This document shows positions 34,565 through 43,226 of a stretch of DNA of 64,000 nt, in pieces; within the stretch, counting starts at the first letter, position 1, and each line of letters starts with the position of its first letter. Source of the stretch: Reyranella sp. (GTDB lineage Bacteria; Pseudomonadota; Alphaproteobacteria; Reyranellales; Reyranellaceae); the NCBI RefSeq assembly GCF_004297405.1, contig NZ_SCVC01000011.1:248001-312000 (forward strand). The letters run 5' to 3'. The position numbers were made by a program, and so were the translations under genes. The notes beneath the pieces were generated by a model. The model was not told the DNA's origin. It searched no databases and worked only from the letters and a program-made list of their open reading frames with translations.

Positions 34565-35383
34565 TTACGGTGCCACGATCGGGTCGAGCTTGTGCTTCTT
34601 GGCGTACTTCAGCAGCCGTCCGTCGAGCTTGATGGTGTCGACGAACAGGTTGACGTAGTTCAGCCAGATCTGGTCGCCCTGTGGTACGACATAGGCATAG
34701 GGCGTGATGGCGAGCTTCTCGTTGGGCAGGATGTAAGTTGCCCAGTCGAACTCGTCGGTCACTTTGATGGCGGTCGGGAAGTCGGTGATGATCACATCGA
34801 CCCGCTGCGCCACCAGCTCGGCCTCACGCGTGTTGGGCGGCGCCACCGAAACCATGTCGGCGTTCTTCAGGTAGCCCTTCATGAAGGGCTCCATGTAGCT
34901 GCCCATCGACACCGCGGCCTTGACGCCCTTCTTGTCGATGTCTTCCCACTTCTTGATCTTGCCGTCCTTGCGCGTGACCGCATAGAGGTTGGTCAGCAGA
35001 TAAGGCTTGGAGAATTCGACGGCCTGTCCGCGCTTCATGGTGGCGCCGACGCCGAACATGCCGATCTCGCACTTGCCGGCCTGCAGGTCGGCGATGAACG
35101 ATCCGAAGCTCGACTCGACGATCTCGAGCTTGGCGTCGAGCTCCTTGGCGAATTCCTTCGCAAGGTCGGCATCGATGCCCTCGATCTCGCCGGTCTTGGA
35201 ATTACGGAACGAGATCGAATAGTAGAGCGGGAACTGGCAGACCCTGAGCTTCTTGCTCTTGGTCACCTCGTAGAGACGCGACTGCGTCTGTTGTGCTTCG
35301 GCTCCCGTGGCGCCGAACGTCGTGGCGAGCAGGCCGACGGCCCCTGCCAGAGCAAATGCTCCGAAGATCTTTGCAACACCCAT
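34565..35383 (-). CDS. Polar amino acid ABC transporter substrate-binding protein (family 3)
   Basis: The 272-residue periplasmic protein has a signal peptide (KIFGAFALAGAVGLLATTFG, cut near AEAQQ). Family 3 marks are KKLRVCQFPLYYSISFRN, GEIEGIDADLAKEFAKEL and GATMKRGQAVEFSKPYLL. It delivers a small polar solute, perhaps an amino acid or a guanidino/N-acyl derivative given the downstream enzymes. The usual acidic or Arg ligand residue (Arg in the xxTRxR segment) is not obvious, since the equivalent reads ATMKRG. It is the second gene of the operon. Confidence 0.92.
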   Translation of the reverse strand: MGVAKIFGAFALAGAVGLLATTFGATGAEAQQTQSRLYEVTKSKKLRVCQFPLYYSISFRNSKTGEIEGIDADLAKEFAKELDAKLEIVESSFGSFIADLQAGKCEIGMFGVGATMKRGQAVEFSKPYLLTNLYAVTRKDGKIKKWEDIDKKGVKAAVSMGSYMEPFMKGYLKNADMVSVAPPNTREAELVAQRVDVIITDFPTAIKVTDEFDWATYILPNEKLAITPYAYVVPQGDQIWLNYVNLFVDTIKLDGRLLKYAKKHKLDPIVAP

Positions 35384-35421
35384 GATCTGTCTCCCTCGTT
35401 AGCCTTCCCTGTTAAGCGTCG

Positions 35422-36183
35422 TTACTCGTCCTCGAACTGCTGCAGAAAGCGCTTGGCGCGTTCGGTCTTGGGCGCATCGAAGAAGGAGGCTCCCGGCGCT
35501 TCCTCGACGATCTCGCCGCGATCCATGAACACCGTGCGGGTGCCGACATGGCGCGCGAAGCCCATCTCGTGCGTGACCACGAGCATGGTCATGCCTTCCT
35601 GCGCGAGTTGGCGCATGACCAGCAGCACTTCGCGGCGAAGCTCGGGGTCCAGCGCGCTGGTTGCCTCATCGAACAGCAGAACCTTGGGCGACATGGCCAG
35701 TGCGCGGGCAATAGCGACGCGCTGTTGCTGGCCGCCCGACAGTCGCGCTGGATAGGCGTCGCGCTTGTCCGAGAGGTCGACCTTCTTCAGGAGGCCCTCG
35801 GCGATGGCAATTGCCTCGTCCTTGGGCATCTTCTTCACGAGCATCGGTGCTTCGATCAGGTTCTCGAGCACCGACATGTGCGGCCAGAGATTGAAGTGCT
35901 GGAACACCATGCCGATGTCGGAGCGCACGGCGCGTGCCGCACTTTTCACCTGACGGTCGGGATTGGCCGTCGCGATCGGCACACCCTGCATGACGATGCG
36001 GCCTTCGCTCGGGGCTTCCAGCAACGCAAAGCAGCGCAGCAAAGTGGTCTTGCCCGAGCCTGAAGGCCCGACGATGCAAACCACGTCGCGTTCCGTTACC
36101 GGCAGGGAGACGCGTGTCAGCACTTGATTAGCGCCGAACCGCTTCGTGACGCTATCGGCGAGAAGGATAGGAGTACCGCTCAT
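35422..36183 (-). CDS. Polar amino acid ABC transporter ATP-binding protein
   Basis: The 253-residue ATPase has Walker A GPSGSGKTT, Q-loop FQHFNLWPHMSV, signature LSGGQQQR, Walker B VLLFDEATSALDP and switch THEMGFA. This is the GlnQ/HisP/AapP group. The ATG at 36183 follows GGAGTGAC. It is the first gene of the minus-strand operon (ATPase, binding protein, permease, M20 peptidase, arginase-fold). It might also energise the AapJQM system, which lacks its own ATPase; that is inference. Confidence 0.93.
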   Translation of the reverse strand: MSGTPILLADSVTKRFGANQVLTRVSLPVTERDVVCIVGPSGSGKTTLLRCFALLEAPSEGRIVMQGVPIATANPDRQVKSAARAVRSDIGMVFQHFNLWPHMSVLENLIEAPMLVKKMPKDEAIAIAEGLLKKVDLSDKRDAYPARLSGGQQQRVAIARALAMSPKVLLFDEATSALDPELRREVLLVMRQLAQEGMTMLVVTHEMGFARHVGTRTVFMDRGEIVEEAPGASFFDAPKTERAKRFLQQFEDE

Positions 36184-36263
36184 GTCACTCCATAAGCAAT
36201 TGCTATGCCTGTGTCGACAAGACTGCCGGATCGGCCGAAGATTTGCTAGTTGGAAGGTATTGG

Positions 36264-36280
36264 ATTGCCAAAATCGCAAT
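36264..36280. promoter_or_regulatory. LysR-type binding box (ATTGC-N7-GCAAT)
   Basis: ATTGC (36264-36268), 7 bases, GCAAT (36276-36280) is a perfect 17-bp dyad containing the T-N11-A pattern of LysR regulators. It lies 19 bases before the lysR ATG and 80 bases from the divergent transporter operon. A second GCAATTGC core at 36196-36203 lies nearer the transporter genes. Both fit recognition and activation sites. Confidence 0.6.
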
Positions 36281-36299
36281 AACCGTTGTTTATAGGTAA

Positions 36300-37178
36300 A
36301 TGGACGTCAAGCTCCTCGAGGCCTTTCGGGCCGTCGTTGACCATCGCTCGGTCACCGCTGCGGCGACCGCCATGGGCGTCACCCAACCCGCCGTCAGCAC
36401 CCAGATCGCCCGGCTCGAGGAAGCGGTGGGTTTCCCGTTGTTCGAGCGCGCCGGCGGCCGGTTGAAGCCTACGCCCGAAGGCGTGCTGTTCTATGCCGAG
36501 GCGAGCCGTGTCCTGGGCGAGGTCGATCGCCTGCAGGCGGCGACGATGCAGATCCGCGAGGGGCAGTCGGGCCGCCTGGTGATCGCCAGCCATCCCTCGG
36601 CGGCGATCTCGCTCCTGCCGCCGCTGGTGGCCGCCTTTGTCGCCGAACGACCGGGCGTCGCGGTGCGGCTGATCTCGCGCCATTCCGATGTCGTGAGTCA
36701 GCTTCTGCCGACCGAGAGTTTCGACATCGGCATCGCCGAACTGCCGATCGACGAAACCCAGGTTGAGGTGCGGCGCTACGGTATGAGGTGCGTCGCCATC
36801 CTGCCGCCACGTCATGCACTGGCTTCGCGCCGCGTGCTGACGCCGCAGCTTCTTGCCGAGTATCCGATGGTGATGCCGGCGCGTTCGCATCAGGTGCCGA
36901 ACCGGATCCGGGGCGTCTTCAGCGCCGCCGGTGTGCAGTTGAACGGTGTAGTCGAGGCGGAGTTCTTCGCCACGCTGTGCGGCCTGGTCGCGGCCGGCAC
37001 GGGCTGGTCGATCGTCGATCCGCTGTCTGCCCAGAATTTTGCCCATCTCGGCCTGGTGGCCCGGCCGTTCGAGCCCGCCATCACCTACGAGATTGGCGCC
37101 TTCTGGCGTCGCGACCGTGAGCCCTCAGTGCTGGCAGCGGCGTTTCTCGAGATGCTCGACAACAAGTTGAATGGGTGA
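36300..37178 (+). CDS. LysR-family transcriptional regulator of the transporter operon
   Basis: The 292-residue protein opens with the LysR helix-turn-helix (LLEAFRAVVDHRSVTAAATA and VTQPAVSTQIARLEEAVGFPLFER), followed by the ligand-binding domain with LVIASHPSAAISLLPPLVAAF. It resembles the NocR/OccR side of the family. It is divergent from the amino-acid transporter operon with an LTTR box between them, so it probably controls that operon and itself. The stop overlaps the GTG of the M28 peptidase gene by 4 bases, tying that enzyme to the same regulon. Confidence 0.92.
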   Translation: MDVKLLEAFRAVVDHRSVTAAATAMGVTQPAVSTQIARLEEAVGFPLFERAGGRLKPTPEGVLFYAEASRVLGEVDRLQAATMQIREGQSGRLVIASHPSAAISLLPPLVAAFVAERPGVAVRLISRHSDVVSQLLPTESFDIGIAELPIDETQVEVRRYGMRCVAILPPRHALASRRVLTPQLLAEYPMVMPARSHQVPNRIRGVFSAAGVQLNGVVEAEFFATLCGLVAAGTGWSIVDPLSAQNFAHLGLVARPFEPAITYEIGAFWRRDREPSVLAAAFLEMLDNKLNG

Positions 37179-38464
37179 GTGCCGTCATGCGTTTGGATAC
37201 CGATCTGGCCGGCCGTCTCGCAGTCGATGAGCTGCTCTGGAAGGATTTCAACGACATTTGCGATTGCGGCGGCAGGCTCTCCGGCACCGAGAGCGAGAAG
37301 CGCGCTTTTGCCTTGCTGCGCGAACGCGTGAAAGCCGCATCACCGGCCAATTCGGGACGTTCGATTCCCGTGCCGTACAATGGCTGGCGGTCGCAGTCGG
37401 CGACGCTCCGGCTGCAGGACGGCAGCTTTGCCGCGTGCCATCCACTGGTCCGCACGATCGCCACGGGCAAGAGCGGACTCACCGCCGAGGTGATCGACCT
37501 CGGTCGCGGCACGCCGGAAGAATTCGAGTCGCACAAGGCGGAGATCAACGGCCGCATCGTGCTGGTGCGCCATGAGCTGATGTTCGCTGCCGGCACCATC
37601 CATCGCCGCCGCAAGTACGATATGGCGCGTGCCAACGGCGCGTTAGGTTTCCTGATTGCGGGGCCGCTCGCCGGCCATGTCGTGGCGGGATCGTCGGGAC
37701 GCGACTCGGGAGATGGCATCCCGGCGCTGGGCATCGCGCCGGAGACGGCGGCAAAACTCGCCCGCCGCGCAGCGGGATTCCCGACAGTCACGATGACGAT
37801 CGAGACGGACGAGGGGCCAGCTGAGACGGAGACGCTGGTCTACGACTATCCCGGCCAGACCGACGAGTGGGTCGTGCTGTCCGCCCATGTCGACGGCCAC
37901 GACCTTGCTGAGAGCGCGATGGACAACGGTACTGGCCTCGCCTCGGTGCTGGCGGTCACGCGTGCCCTGTCACCGCATGTGACTTCCTTCCGTCGCGGCC
38001 TACGCGTGATGTTCTTCAGTGTCGAGGAGTGGGCGCTGACCGGGTCGGCCCAATATGTGCAGGGATTGAGTGACGCCGAGCGCGCCAAGATCGCGCTCAA
38101 CGTCAATCTCGACTCGGTGGCGGGCAGTCCTCATCTCGCGGCGCTCACCAGCGGCTTTGGCGGTGTCGAGCGGTTCCTCCTCGGGGTCGCCGAAGTCAAT
38201 GGCCAGAACCTGCGCACCGTGCGGCCGCTGATGACAAATTCGGACCATGCCAACTTCGCGGCCGGCGGCATTCCCGCAATCCGTCTCGTCGCGGGCTTCG
38301 ACGATCCGGCGGCCCATCTGCGGGTCGTGCTGACGCCCGCAGACACGCGCGACAAGGTGGCCCAAAGCGAGCTTCGGCAGGCGACCTTGCTGACAGCCGC
38401 ATTGGTTGCCGCCGCCTGCAATGCCGATCCGGCAGAAGCCGCGAAATGGCGGATCAGGCCTTAG
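37175..38464 (+). CDS. M28-family zinc aminopeptidase-like protein
   Basis: The 429-residue protein has an M28 peptidase core: HVDGHD (first zinc His and catalytic Asp), SAMDNGTG (bridging Asp), FFSVEEWALTGS (catalytic Glu pair), NLDSVAG (second-site Asp), and NSDHANFAAGG (last His). A PA-like insert (residues 95-175) precedes it. There is no signal peptide, so it should act in the cytosol. The GTG start overlaps the lysR stop (GTGA); an ATG 12 bases later is an alternative. The overlap says that peptidase and regulator are made together. Confidence 0.87.
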   Translation: MSAVMRLDTDLAGRLAVDELLWKDFNDICDCGGRLSGTESEKRAFALLRERVKAASPANSGRSIPVPYNGWRSQSATLRLQDGSFAACHPLVRTIATGKSGLTAEVIDLGRGTPEEFESHKAEINGRIVLVRHELMFAAGTIHRRRKYDMARANGALGFLIAGPLAGHVVAGSSGRDSGDGIPALGIAPETAAKLARRAAGFPTVTMTIETDEGPAETETLVYDYPGQTDEWVVLSAHVDGHDLAESAMDNGTGLASVLAVTRALSPHVTSFRRGLRVMFFSVEEWALTGSAQYVQGLSDAERAKIALNVNLDSVAGSPHLAALTSGFGGVERFLLGVAEVNGQNLRTVRPLMTNSDHANFAAGGIPAIRLVAGFDDPAAHLRVVLTPADTRDKVAQSELRQATLLTAALVAAACNADPAEAAKWRIRP

Positions 38465-38476
38465 CTTCCTGCAACG

Positions 38477-39370
38477 TCAGATTTGACTCTTGAAGCGCTC
38501 GATCAGCCATTGCGCGGCGGGGCCGGGCGGCGTGTCGGTGCGATATAGCGCTTTCAACGGATAGATACCTTCAGACCACTCGGGTAGATCGAGTTTGACC
38601 AGCCGGCCGGCGTCGAGGTCGCCTTGCACCATCGCCGCCGGCATGTTGCCCCAGCCGACGCCAGCCAACAGCAAGGCATGCTTGGCGCCGAGATCGGCGA
38701 GGCGCCAGCTCTTCATGCTGATGACGCCGAAATCCTGTCCTTCGGTCAGCTTCGATCGGTCGGTCAGCACGAGCTGGATGTGGTTGCGTGCCGCGCCGGG
38801 TGTTTGGGCACCGAGGCGCGCCAGCGGATGAAACGGCGCCGCGACGGGGACGAGCTCCACGCCGCCGATGGCGATGCGTTCGAGGCCAATCGTATCGACA
38901 TGCAGCGGACCGCTGATGCCGACAACGGCCGTGCGCTCGGAGACGAGCTGTGTGACGGCACCCAGGGTCTCGACGTGAAGGCGCAGCGGGACGGTCGGGA
39001 ACGTCGCCTGAAACGCCTGCAGGGCATCGACCAGGCGACTCGTCGGTAGCATGACATCGACCGCGACCGAGACTTCGGCCTCCAGGCCTTCGAGCAGGCC
39101 CTTCACCTTGGCGCGCAGCATATCGACGCTATGGGTCACGGTTCGCGCCTCCGCGACGATCGCGCGGCCGGCCTGCGTCAGCTCCGGTTTGCGCGTCGCC
39201 ACGCGGTCGAACAGCGGCAGCCCGAGCTGGGCTTCGAGATTATCGATCGCGTAGGTGATGGCCGACGTCGCGCGGTTCAGTCGCCGGGCCGCCGCGGCGA
39301 AGCTCCCAGCATCGACCACGGTGAGCAGAACCTGGAGCTGCCCGAGGGAAGGAAAGCCGGGTTCAGACAT
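38477..39370 (-). CDS. LysR-family transcriptional regulator next to pirin/wrbA
   Basis: The 297-residue protein begins with a LysR helix-turn-helix (LQVLLTVVDAGSFAAAARRLNRATSAITYAIDNLEAQLG) and a normal effector domain (VSVAVDVMLPTSRLVDALQAF). It is divergent from the pirin gene, with an AT-rich dyad between them. LysR regulators in this arrangement with pirin and WrbA usually control them in response to redox stress, which is known from similar loci and inferred here. Confidence 0.92.
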   Translation of the reverse strand: MSEPGFPSLGQLQVLLTVVDAGSFAAAARRLNRATSAITYAIDNLEAQLGLPLFDRVATRKPELTQAGRAIVAEARTVTHSVDMLRAKVKGLLEGLEAEVSVAVDVMLPTSRLVDALQAFQATFPTVPLRLHVETLGAVTQLVSERTAVVGISGPLHVDTIGLERIAIGGVELVPVAAPFHPLARLGAQTPGAARNHIQLVLTDRSKLTEGQDFGVISMKSWRLADLGAKHALLLAGVGWGNMPAAMVQGDLDAGRLVKLDLPEWSEGIYPLKALYRTDTPPGPAAQWLIERFKSQI

Positions 39371-39378
39371 TTCTAAAA

Positions 39379-39395
39379 TAATGAAAAGATCATTA
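39379..39395. promoter_or_regulatory. AT-rich dyad in the lysR/pirin divergent region
   Basis: TAATGA, 5 bases, TCATTA is a perfect 17-bp dyad 9 bases from the lysR start and 71 bases from the pirin ATG. This is the most AT-rich short stretch in the window. It fits an operator for the adjacent LysR protein, although the T-N11-A spacing is not exact. Confidence 0.5.
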
Positions 39396-39465
39396 AGTAT
39401 TATACAGATTTTCAGTCCAGAAGGGAACCCCTACATACGCCCTCGACAGGAGGAGGGCGTCTCAC

Positions 39466-40335
39466 ATGCAGAACTCAAAGCGAACCGTCGCTTCGGTCCA
39501 TGAAGCTTTCCGGACCCTCGAAGGCGATGGGTTCGAAGTCCGCCGGGCCATCCCGTCGAATGCCTACGAGGCCATAGGCCCTTTCATTTTCCTCGATCAG
39601 TTCGGCCCGATCGACGTCCGGCCGGGCGAAGCGAAGGGCGCTTCAGCGCACCCGCACGCCGGCATCGAGACACTGACCCTGCTGCTGGAAGGCAGCCAGC
39701 GGCACAAGGACAGTCTCGGCAACACCAGCGCCATGCGTCCAGGCGAGGTCCAATGGATGCGCGCCGGCCGCGGCGTGATCCATGACGAAGGCCCCGACGA
39801 GGCGATGCGCCGCGACGGTGGTCACGTCCATGGCGTGCAGCTCTGGATCAACATGCCCAAGGGCGAGAAGCACGCCGAGCCGTCCTATCGCCACGTGCAG
39901 GCTTCCGAGATCCCGACCCTGCAACGCCAGGATGGGCGCGTGCGGACCCGTCTGGTTGCCGGAACGCTCGGCGATCTGGTCGGGCCGATCGCGACCTCGG
40001 GCAATCCCTTCGTCGTGCACGCTTCGCTGAAGGCTGGCGCCGAAACGGAACTCGAGACAGGCAATGCGGCGGAGCTTGCGGTCTACGTCATGGTCGGCGC
40101 TGTGAGCATCGGCGGTGACGACAAGCGCGTCGCTGCCGGCCAACTCGCGCGGCTGTCGGCCGGCCAGGTCGTGACCCTCACCGCCACAGAAGACAGCGAA
40201 GTGCTGTTGATCGGGGGCGATCCGCTCGACGCACCGATCCTGCGTCACGGACCGTTCGTCATGAACTCGATCGCCGAGCTCGAGCGCGCTGTCCGCGACT
40301 ATCACGCCGGCCGCATGGGCCACATCGACATCTGA
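39466..40335 (+). CDS. Pirin-family protein
   Basis: The 289-residue bicupin has the pirin N-terminal metal motif [16 protein letters not shown] with the later RGVIHDE (His and Glu), which together bind a single iron. The pirin-specific [12 protein letters not shown] and [10 protein letters not shown] follow. Pirins act as quercetinases or redox-sensing cofactors. AGGAGG lies 12 bases before the ATG. It precedes wrbA by 49 bases in an apparent operon controlled from the lysR side. Confidence 0.93.
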   Translation: MQNSKRTVASVHEAFRTLEGDGFEVRRAIPSNAYEAIGPFIFLDQFGPIDVRPGEAKGASAHPHAGIETLTLLLEGSQRHKDSLGNTSAMRPGEVQWMRAGRGVIHDEGPDEAMRRDGGHVHGVQLWINMPKGEKHAEPSYRHVQASEIPTLQRQDGRVRTRLVAGTLGDLVGPIATSGNPFVVHASLKAGAETELETGNAAELAVYVMVGAVSIGGDDKRVAAGQLARLSAGQVVTLTATEDSEVLLIGGDPLDAPILRHGPFVMNSIAELERAVRDYHAGRMGHIDI

Positions 40336-40384
40336 GTTTCTACAACCCCCAACCCTCAAAAGTGAAAGACGAGTGGAGAGTGTG

Positions 40385-40984
40385 ATGACCAAGGTTCTTG
40401 TTCTTTATTATTCGAGCTACGGCCACATCGAGACGATGGCCAAGGCGGTTGCCGAGGGCGCCCGCGAGGCTGGCGCTCAGGTCGATATCAAGCGCGTTCC
40501 CGAGACGGCGCCGGAAGCGGTGGCCAAGGCCGCCCACTTCAAGCTCGACCAGGAAGCGCCGATCGCCAAGATCGAGGACCTGGCCAACTACGACGCCGTG
40601 ATCATCGGCACGGGCACGCGCTTTGGCCGCATGTCCTCGCAGATGGCGAGCTTCCTCGACCAGGCCGGCGGGCTGTGGGCCAAGGGCGCGTTGCACGGCA
40701 AGGTGGGCGGCGCCTTCACCTCGACGGCGACGCAGCATGGTGGCCAGGAGACGACGCTGTTCAGCATCATCACCAACCTGCTGCACTTCGGCATGGTGGT
40801 CGTCGGGCTGGATTACGGCCACGCCGGCCAGATGACGCTCGACGAGATCACCGGCGGCAGCCCCTACGGCGCCACGACCATCACGGGCGGCACAGGCCAG
40901 CGCCAGCCTTCGGAGAACGAGTTGGTCGGCGCCCGTTATCAGGGCCGCAAGATCGCCGAGACGGCCAAGAAGCTTGCGGTCTAA
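40385..40984 (+). CDS. wrbA: NAD(P)H:quinone oxidoreductase, flavodoxin-like
   Basis: The 199-residue protein shows the WrbA signatures: [19 protein letters not shown] for the FMN phosphate loop, [17 protein letters not shown], and [23 protein letters not shown] near the end. It reduces quinones by two electrons with NAD(P)H and protects against redox cycling. The ATG at 40385 follows GGAGAG; the longer frame adds only four residues. It ends the pirin/wrbA unit before a strong terminator. Confidence 0.96.
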   Translation: MTKVLVLYYSSYGHIETMAKAVAEGAREAGAQVDIKRVPETAPEAVAKAAHFKLDQEAPIAKIEDLANYDAVIIGTGTRFGRMSSQMASFLDQAGGLWAKGALHGKVGGAFTSTATQHGGQETTLFSIITNLLHFGMVVVGLDYGHAGQMTLDEITGGSPYGATTITGGTGQRQPSENELVGARYQGRKIAETAKKLAV

Positions 40985-41014
40985 CGATTACTTGGGTGTT
41001 CTGAGACACTGAAG

Positions 41015-41044
41015 AAACAGCCGGCCGACTTGGGCCGGCTGTTT
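41015..41044. terminator. Bidirectional intrinsic terminator after wrbA
   Basis: Arms AAACAGCCGGCC and GGCCGGCTGTTT form a perfect 12-bp stem around GACTTG. On the + strand the stem ends in TTT; read on the - strand it ends in TTTCTTC. It lies between convergent wrbA and the epoxide-hydrolase-like gene and fits a shared terminator. Confidence 0.8.
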
Positions 41045-41066
41045 ACTATGCGGTCTCAGCCAACGC

Positions 41067-42203
41067 TCAGGTCTTCAGAAAGGCCAGGAGGAGCCGGTTG
41101 ACCTCCTCCGGCTGTTCCTGCTGCACCCAGTGGCCGGCGCCTTCGACGAAGTGGATTTCCTTCATGTTGGTGCAGGCGCTCTTCTGCATCTTTTCCAGCG
41201 CGCCGGGGGCTTGATAGTTACCCCAGTCGCTCTTGCCCGAAATGAAGGTCGAGGGCTGATCGATGGTGCGACCGGTGAAGATTTCGAGTTCCGGCGTCAC
41301 GCGGCCGCTGGTTCGGGCGCGATACCAGTTCAAGCCGCCCTGGAAGCCGGTGCGCTGATACTCGCCGCTATAGATCTTGAGCTCGGTATCGGTGAGCCAC
41401 TTGTTCGCCGCGATCTCGGTGGCGCTCGGCATTTCCTTGGCGACCGTCTCGGCCATGCCTTCGGCAAGGTCCATGATGTAGTAAGTCGGCATCTTGGCCA
41501 GCTCTTCGGCGATCCAGCCCTTGAGTTCGTGTGGCTTGTTCGCCTTCCAGTCGGCGCTCTTGTAGTGATAGTAGGCGCGCAGGAAATCGTGCAGGCCCTG
41601 TTTGGCGTGCCATTGGTTCTCGTTGGCTTCGCGCGTCGACTGATACCATTGGTAATGCTTGCGCGGCCGCGGCAGCGCTGCCATCGCGGCGTGGATGTCC
41701 GGCACCTTTCCGGCGGGTGGCTTGCCGACCGTATCGAAGGGCACGGCGGTGGGACCGCCGAAGGGCGCACTCATCAGCGCCATCCGCTTGAAGATGTCGG
41801 GGCGCGCGAGAGAGGCGTAGGAGGCGACCGTCGAGCCGAAATCGTGGCCGACGGCAGCCTCGGCCGTGCGATGGCCCAAGGCGTACAGCACGCCGATCGC
41901 ATCGCGCAGCAGGTTGGTGAAGCGAAAGCCGATCTGATCGGCATCGTAGTCCGCATCCCATCCCGTCGTGCGGCCATAGCCGCGCAGGTCCGGTGCAATG
42001 GCATGATATCCGGCGGCGCTGAGCGCCGGCAGCACCTTGCGCCAACTGAAGGCAAGTTCGGGAAAGCCGTGGAAGAGCATCACGGCGGGCCGACCGGGCG
42101 TCTCGAAACCTGTTTCGAGGATGTGGATGTCGAGGCCGTTGATGCCGGGAAGAATGCGGCTGCGCACGCCGGCCGGCAGGACGGAAGAGGGAAGCGGTTC
42201 CAT
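41067..42203 (-). CDS. Epoxide-hydrolase-like alpha/beta hydrolase
   Basis: The 378-residue protein has the epoxide hydrolase/haloalkane dehalogenase core. The oxyanion motif is HGFPELAFSW, the nucleophile elbow is GHDFGST with Asp as nucleophile, a cap domain of about 150 residues is rich in Trp/Tyr (KHYQWYQSTREANENQW), and the His is in GAGHWVQQEQP. An Asp nucleophile means the enzyme opens epoxides or C-halogen bonds through an ester intermediate. Cap tyrosines suggest an epoxide. No signal peptide. Confidence 0.85.
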   Translation of the reverse strand: MEPLPSSVLPAGVRSRILPGINGLDIHILETGFETPGRPAVMLFHGFPELAFSWRKVLPALSAAGYHAIAPDLRGYGRTTGWDADYDADQIGFRFTNLLRDAIGVLYALGHRTAEAAVGHDFGSTVASYASLARPDIFKRMALMSAPFGGPTAVPFDTVGKPPAGKVPDIHAAMAALPRPRKHYQWYQSTREANENQWHAKQGLHDFLRAYYHYKSADWKANKPHELKGWIAEELAKMPTYYIMDLAEGMAETVAKEMPSATEIAANKWLTDTELKIYSGEYQRTGFQGGLNWYRARTSGRVTPELEIFTGRTIDQPSTFISGKSDWGNYQAPGALEKMQKSACTNMKEIHFVEGAGHWVQQEQPEEVNRLLLAFLKT

Positions 42204-42398
42204 GGGCTGTGTGTCCGAGGCTTGAACGAAAGGGAGCGCGAGCCTACTTTGACCTTGTCGAAAAAGGCAGGCCGGTGTGGTTTAGTCCGGCGCTTTCGTC
42301 CGCTCTGCGGGCGATCGTCCTGACGGGAGTTTCGCTCCTTTGCCCCGCGACCTCGCGCTCACGCACTCCCGCGTTGGCGAACAAGAGGGACGTGGACC

Positions 42399-42818
42399 AT
42401 GCAACAGCAGATTTCCGTGATCACGTTGGGCGTCGCCGATCTGGCGCGCTCCAAGCGTTTCTATGTCGGCGGCTTCGGCTGGAAGCCAGTCTTCGAAAAT
42501 CCCGAGATCGCCTTCTATCAGATGAACGGCCTGGTGCTCGGCACCTGGCTCGCGTCGGCGCTGGACGCCGATTCCCGGCGGGAGAGCCGACCCTCCGGAG
42601 CCTTCAGCTTGGCGCACAACGTTGCATCACAAGAGGGCGTCCAGCCCTTGATCGATCGACTGGCGCAATTCGGCGGCCGGGTGCTGCGGCCGGCCGATGC
42701 GCCACCGCATGGTGGCTTCCGCGGCTACGTCGCAGATCCCGACGACCACGCCTGGGAAATCGCCTGGAATCCCGCCTGGCCGATCGCCGAGGACGGCCGG
42801 GTCACTTTTGCGATCTGA
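42399..42818 (+). CDS. VOC-family (glyoxalase/bleomycin-resistance-like) protein
   Basis: The 139-residue product has the VOC repeat pattern: VITLGVADLARSKRFYVGGFGWKP, then a second module with GYVADPDDHAWEIAWNP, whose final Glu is the usual metal ligand. It belongs to the glyoxalase superfamily; the reaction is unknown. It lies upstream of the ArsR-family and SRPBCC genes on the same strand and may be the first gene of their unit, or the gene whose end carries their operators. Confidence 0.85.
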   Translation: MQQQISVITLGVADLARSKRFYVGGFGWKPVFENPEIAFYQMNGLVLGTWLASALDADSRRESRPSGAFSLAHNVASQEGVQPLIDRLAQFGGRVLRPADAPPHGGFRGYVADPDDHAWEIAWNPAWPIAEDGRVTFAI

Positions 42819-42824
42819 ATAACC

Positions 42825-42842
42825 TTCAACTAAATGGTTGAA
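42825..42842. promoter_or_regulatory. Operator-like inverted repeat TTCAAC-N6-GTTGAA (site 1)
   Basis: TTCAAC, TAAATG, GTTGAA forms a 6-bp-arm dyad 6 bases after the VOC stop and 18 bases before the ArsR ATG. The same 18-base motif recurs at 42864-42881, 39 bases away centre to centre. Two matching dyads beside an ArsR-type gene fit autoregulation. Confidence 0.6.
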
Positions 42843-42849
42843 TAGTCTG

Positions 42850-42895
42850 GCCGGGGCATTATGTTCAACCGTATGGTTGAACATAATGCCCCGGC
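42850..42895. repeat. 46-bp inverted repeat with 21-bp perfect arms across the ArsR start codon
   Basis: The arms (42850-42870 and 42875-42895) are perfectly complementary around a GTAT loop. The repeat starts in the leader, covers the ATG at 42861 and runs to codon 12. Its centre contains a second copy (42864-42881) of the TTCAAC-N6-GTTGAA operator motif. It could be an operator, an RNA hairpin hiding the start codon, or both. Confidence 0.75.
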
Positions 42896-43226
42896 TCTCG
42901 ACCGCGTGTTCCGTGCGCTCGCCGATCCGACCCGTCGCGCGATGCTGCGTCGGCTGGCCGACGGCGAGCACAGCGTGGGCGAGCTCGCTGAGCCGTTCGA
43001 CATGTCTTTTGCGGCCGCAGCCAAGCACGTGAAGGTGTTGGAAGAGGCGGGGCTTCTCAGCCGCACCATCGAAGGCCGCACTCATCGCTGCCGCATCGAG
43101 GCGGGGCCACTGGCCGAAGCCGATCGCTGGATCGCCTACTACCAGCGCTTCTGGACAGGCCGTCTCGACGATCTCGAAACCGCGCTGCTGCGCCATGCCC
43201 ACCAGAAGAAGAGGAGTCGCAAATGA
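42861..43226 (+). CDS. ArsR-family winged-helix repressor
   Basis: The 121-residue protein has an ArsR helix-turn-helix: ALADPTRRAMLRRLADGEHSVGELAEPF and AAAAKHVKVLEEAGLLSR. There are no clustered cysteines, so metal sensing of the classic type is unlikely; this is the branch paired with SRPBCC proteins. Two ATGs are possible, 42861 (MFNRMVEHN) and 42873 (MVEHN), and both lie inside the 46-bp inverted repeat. Its stop overlaps the SRPBCC start by 4 bases (ATGA). Confidence 0.88.
   Translation: MFNRMVEHNAPALDRVFRALADPTRRAMLRRLADGEHSVGELAEPFDMSFAAAAKHVKVLEEAGLLSRTIEGRTHRCRIEAGPLAEADRWIAYYQRFWTGRLDDLETALLRHAHQKKRSRK

Noticed and set aside
41130..42323. Long plus-strand frame opposite the epoxide-hydrolase-like gene
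   Set aside because: Antisense shadow without motifs; the minus strand carries the complete Asp-His hydrolase pattern.
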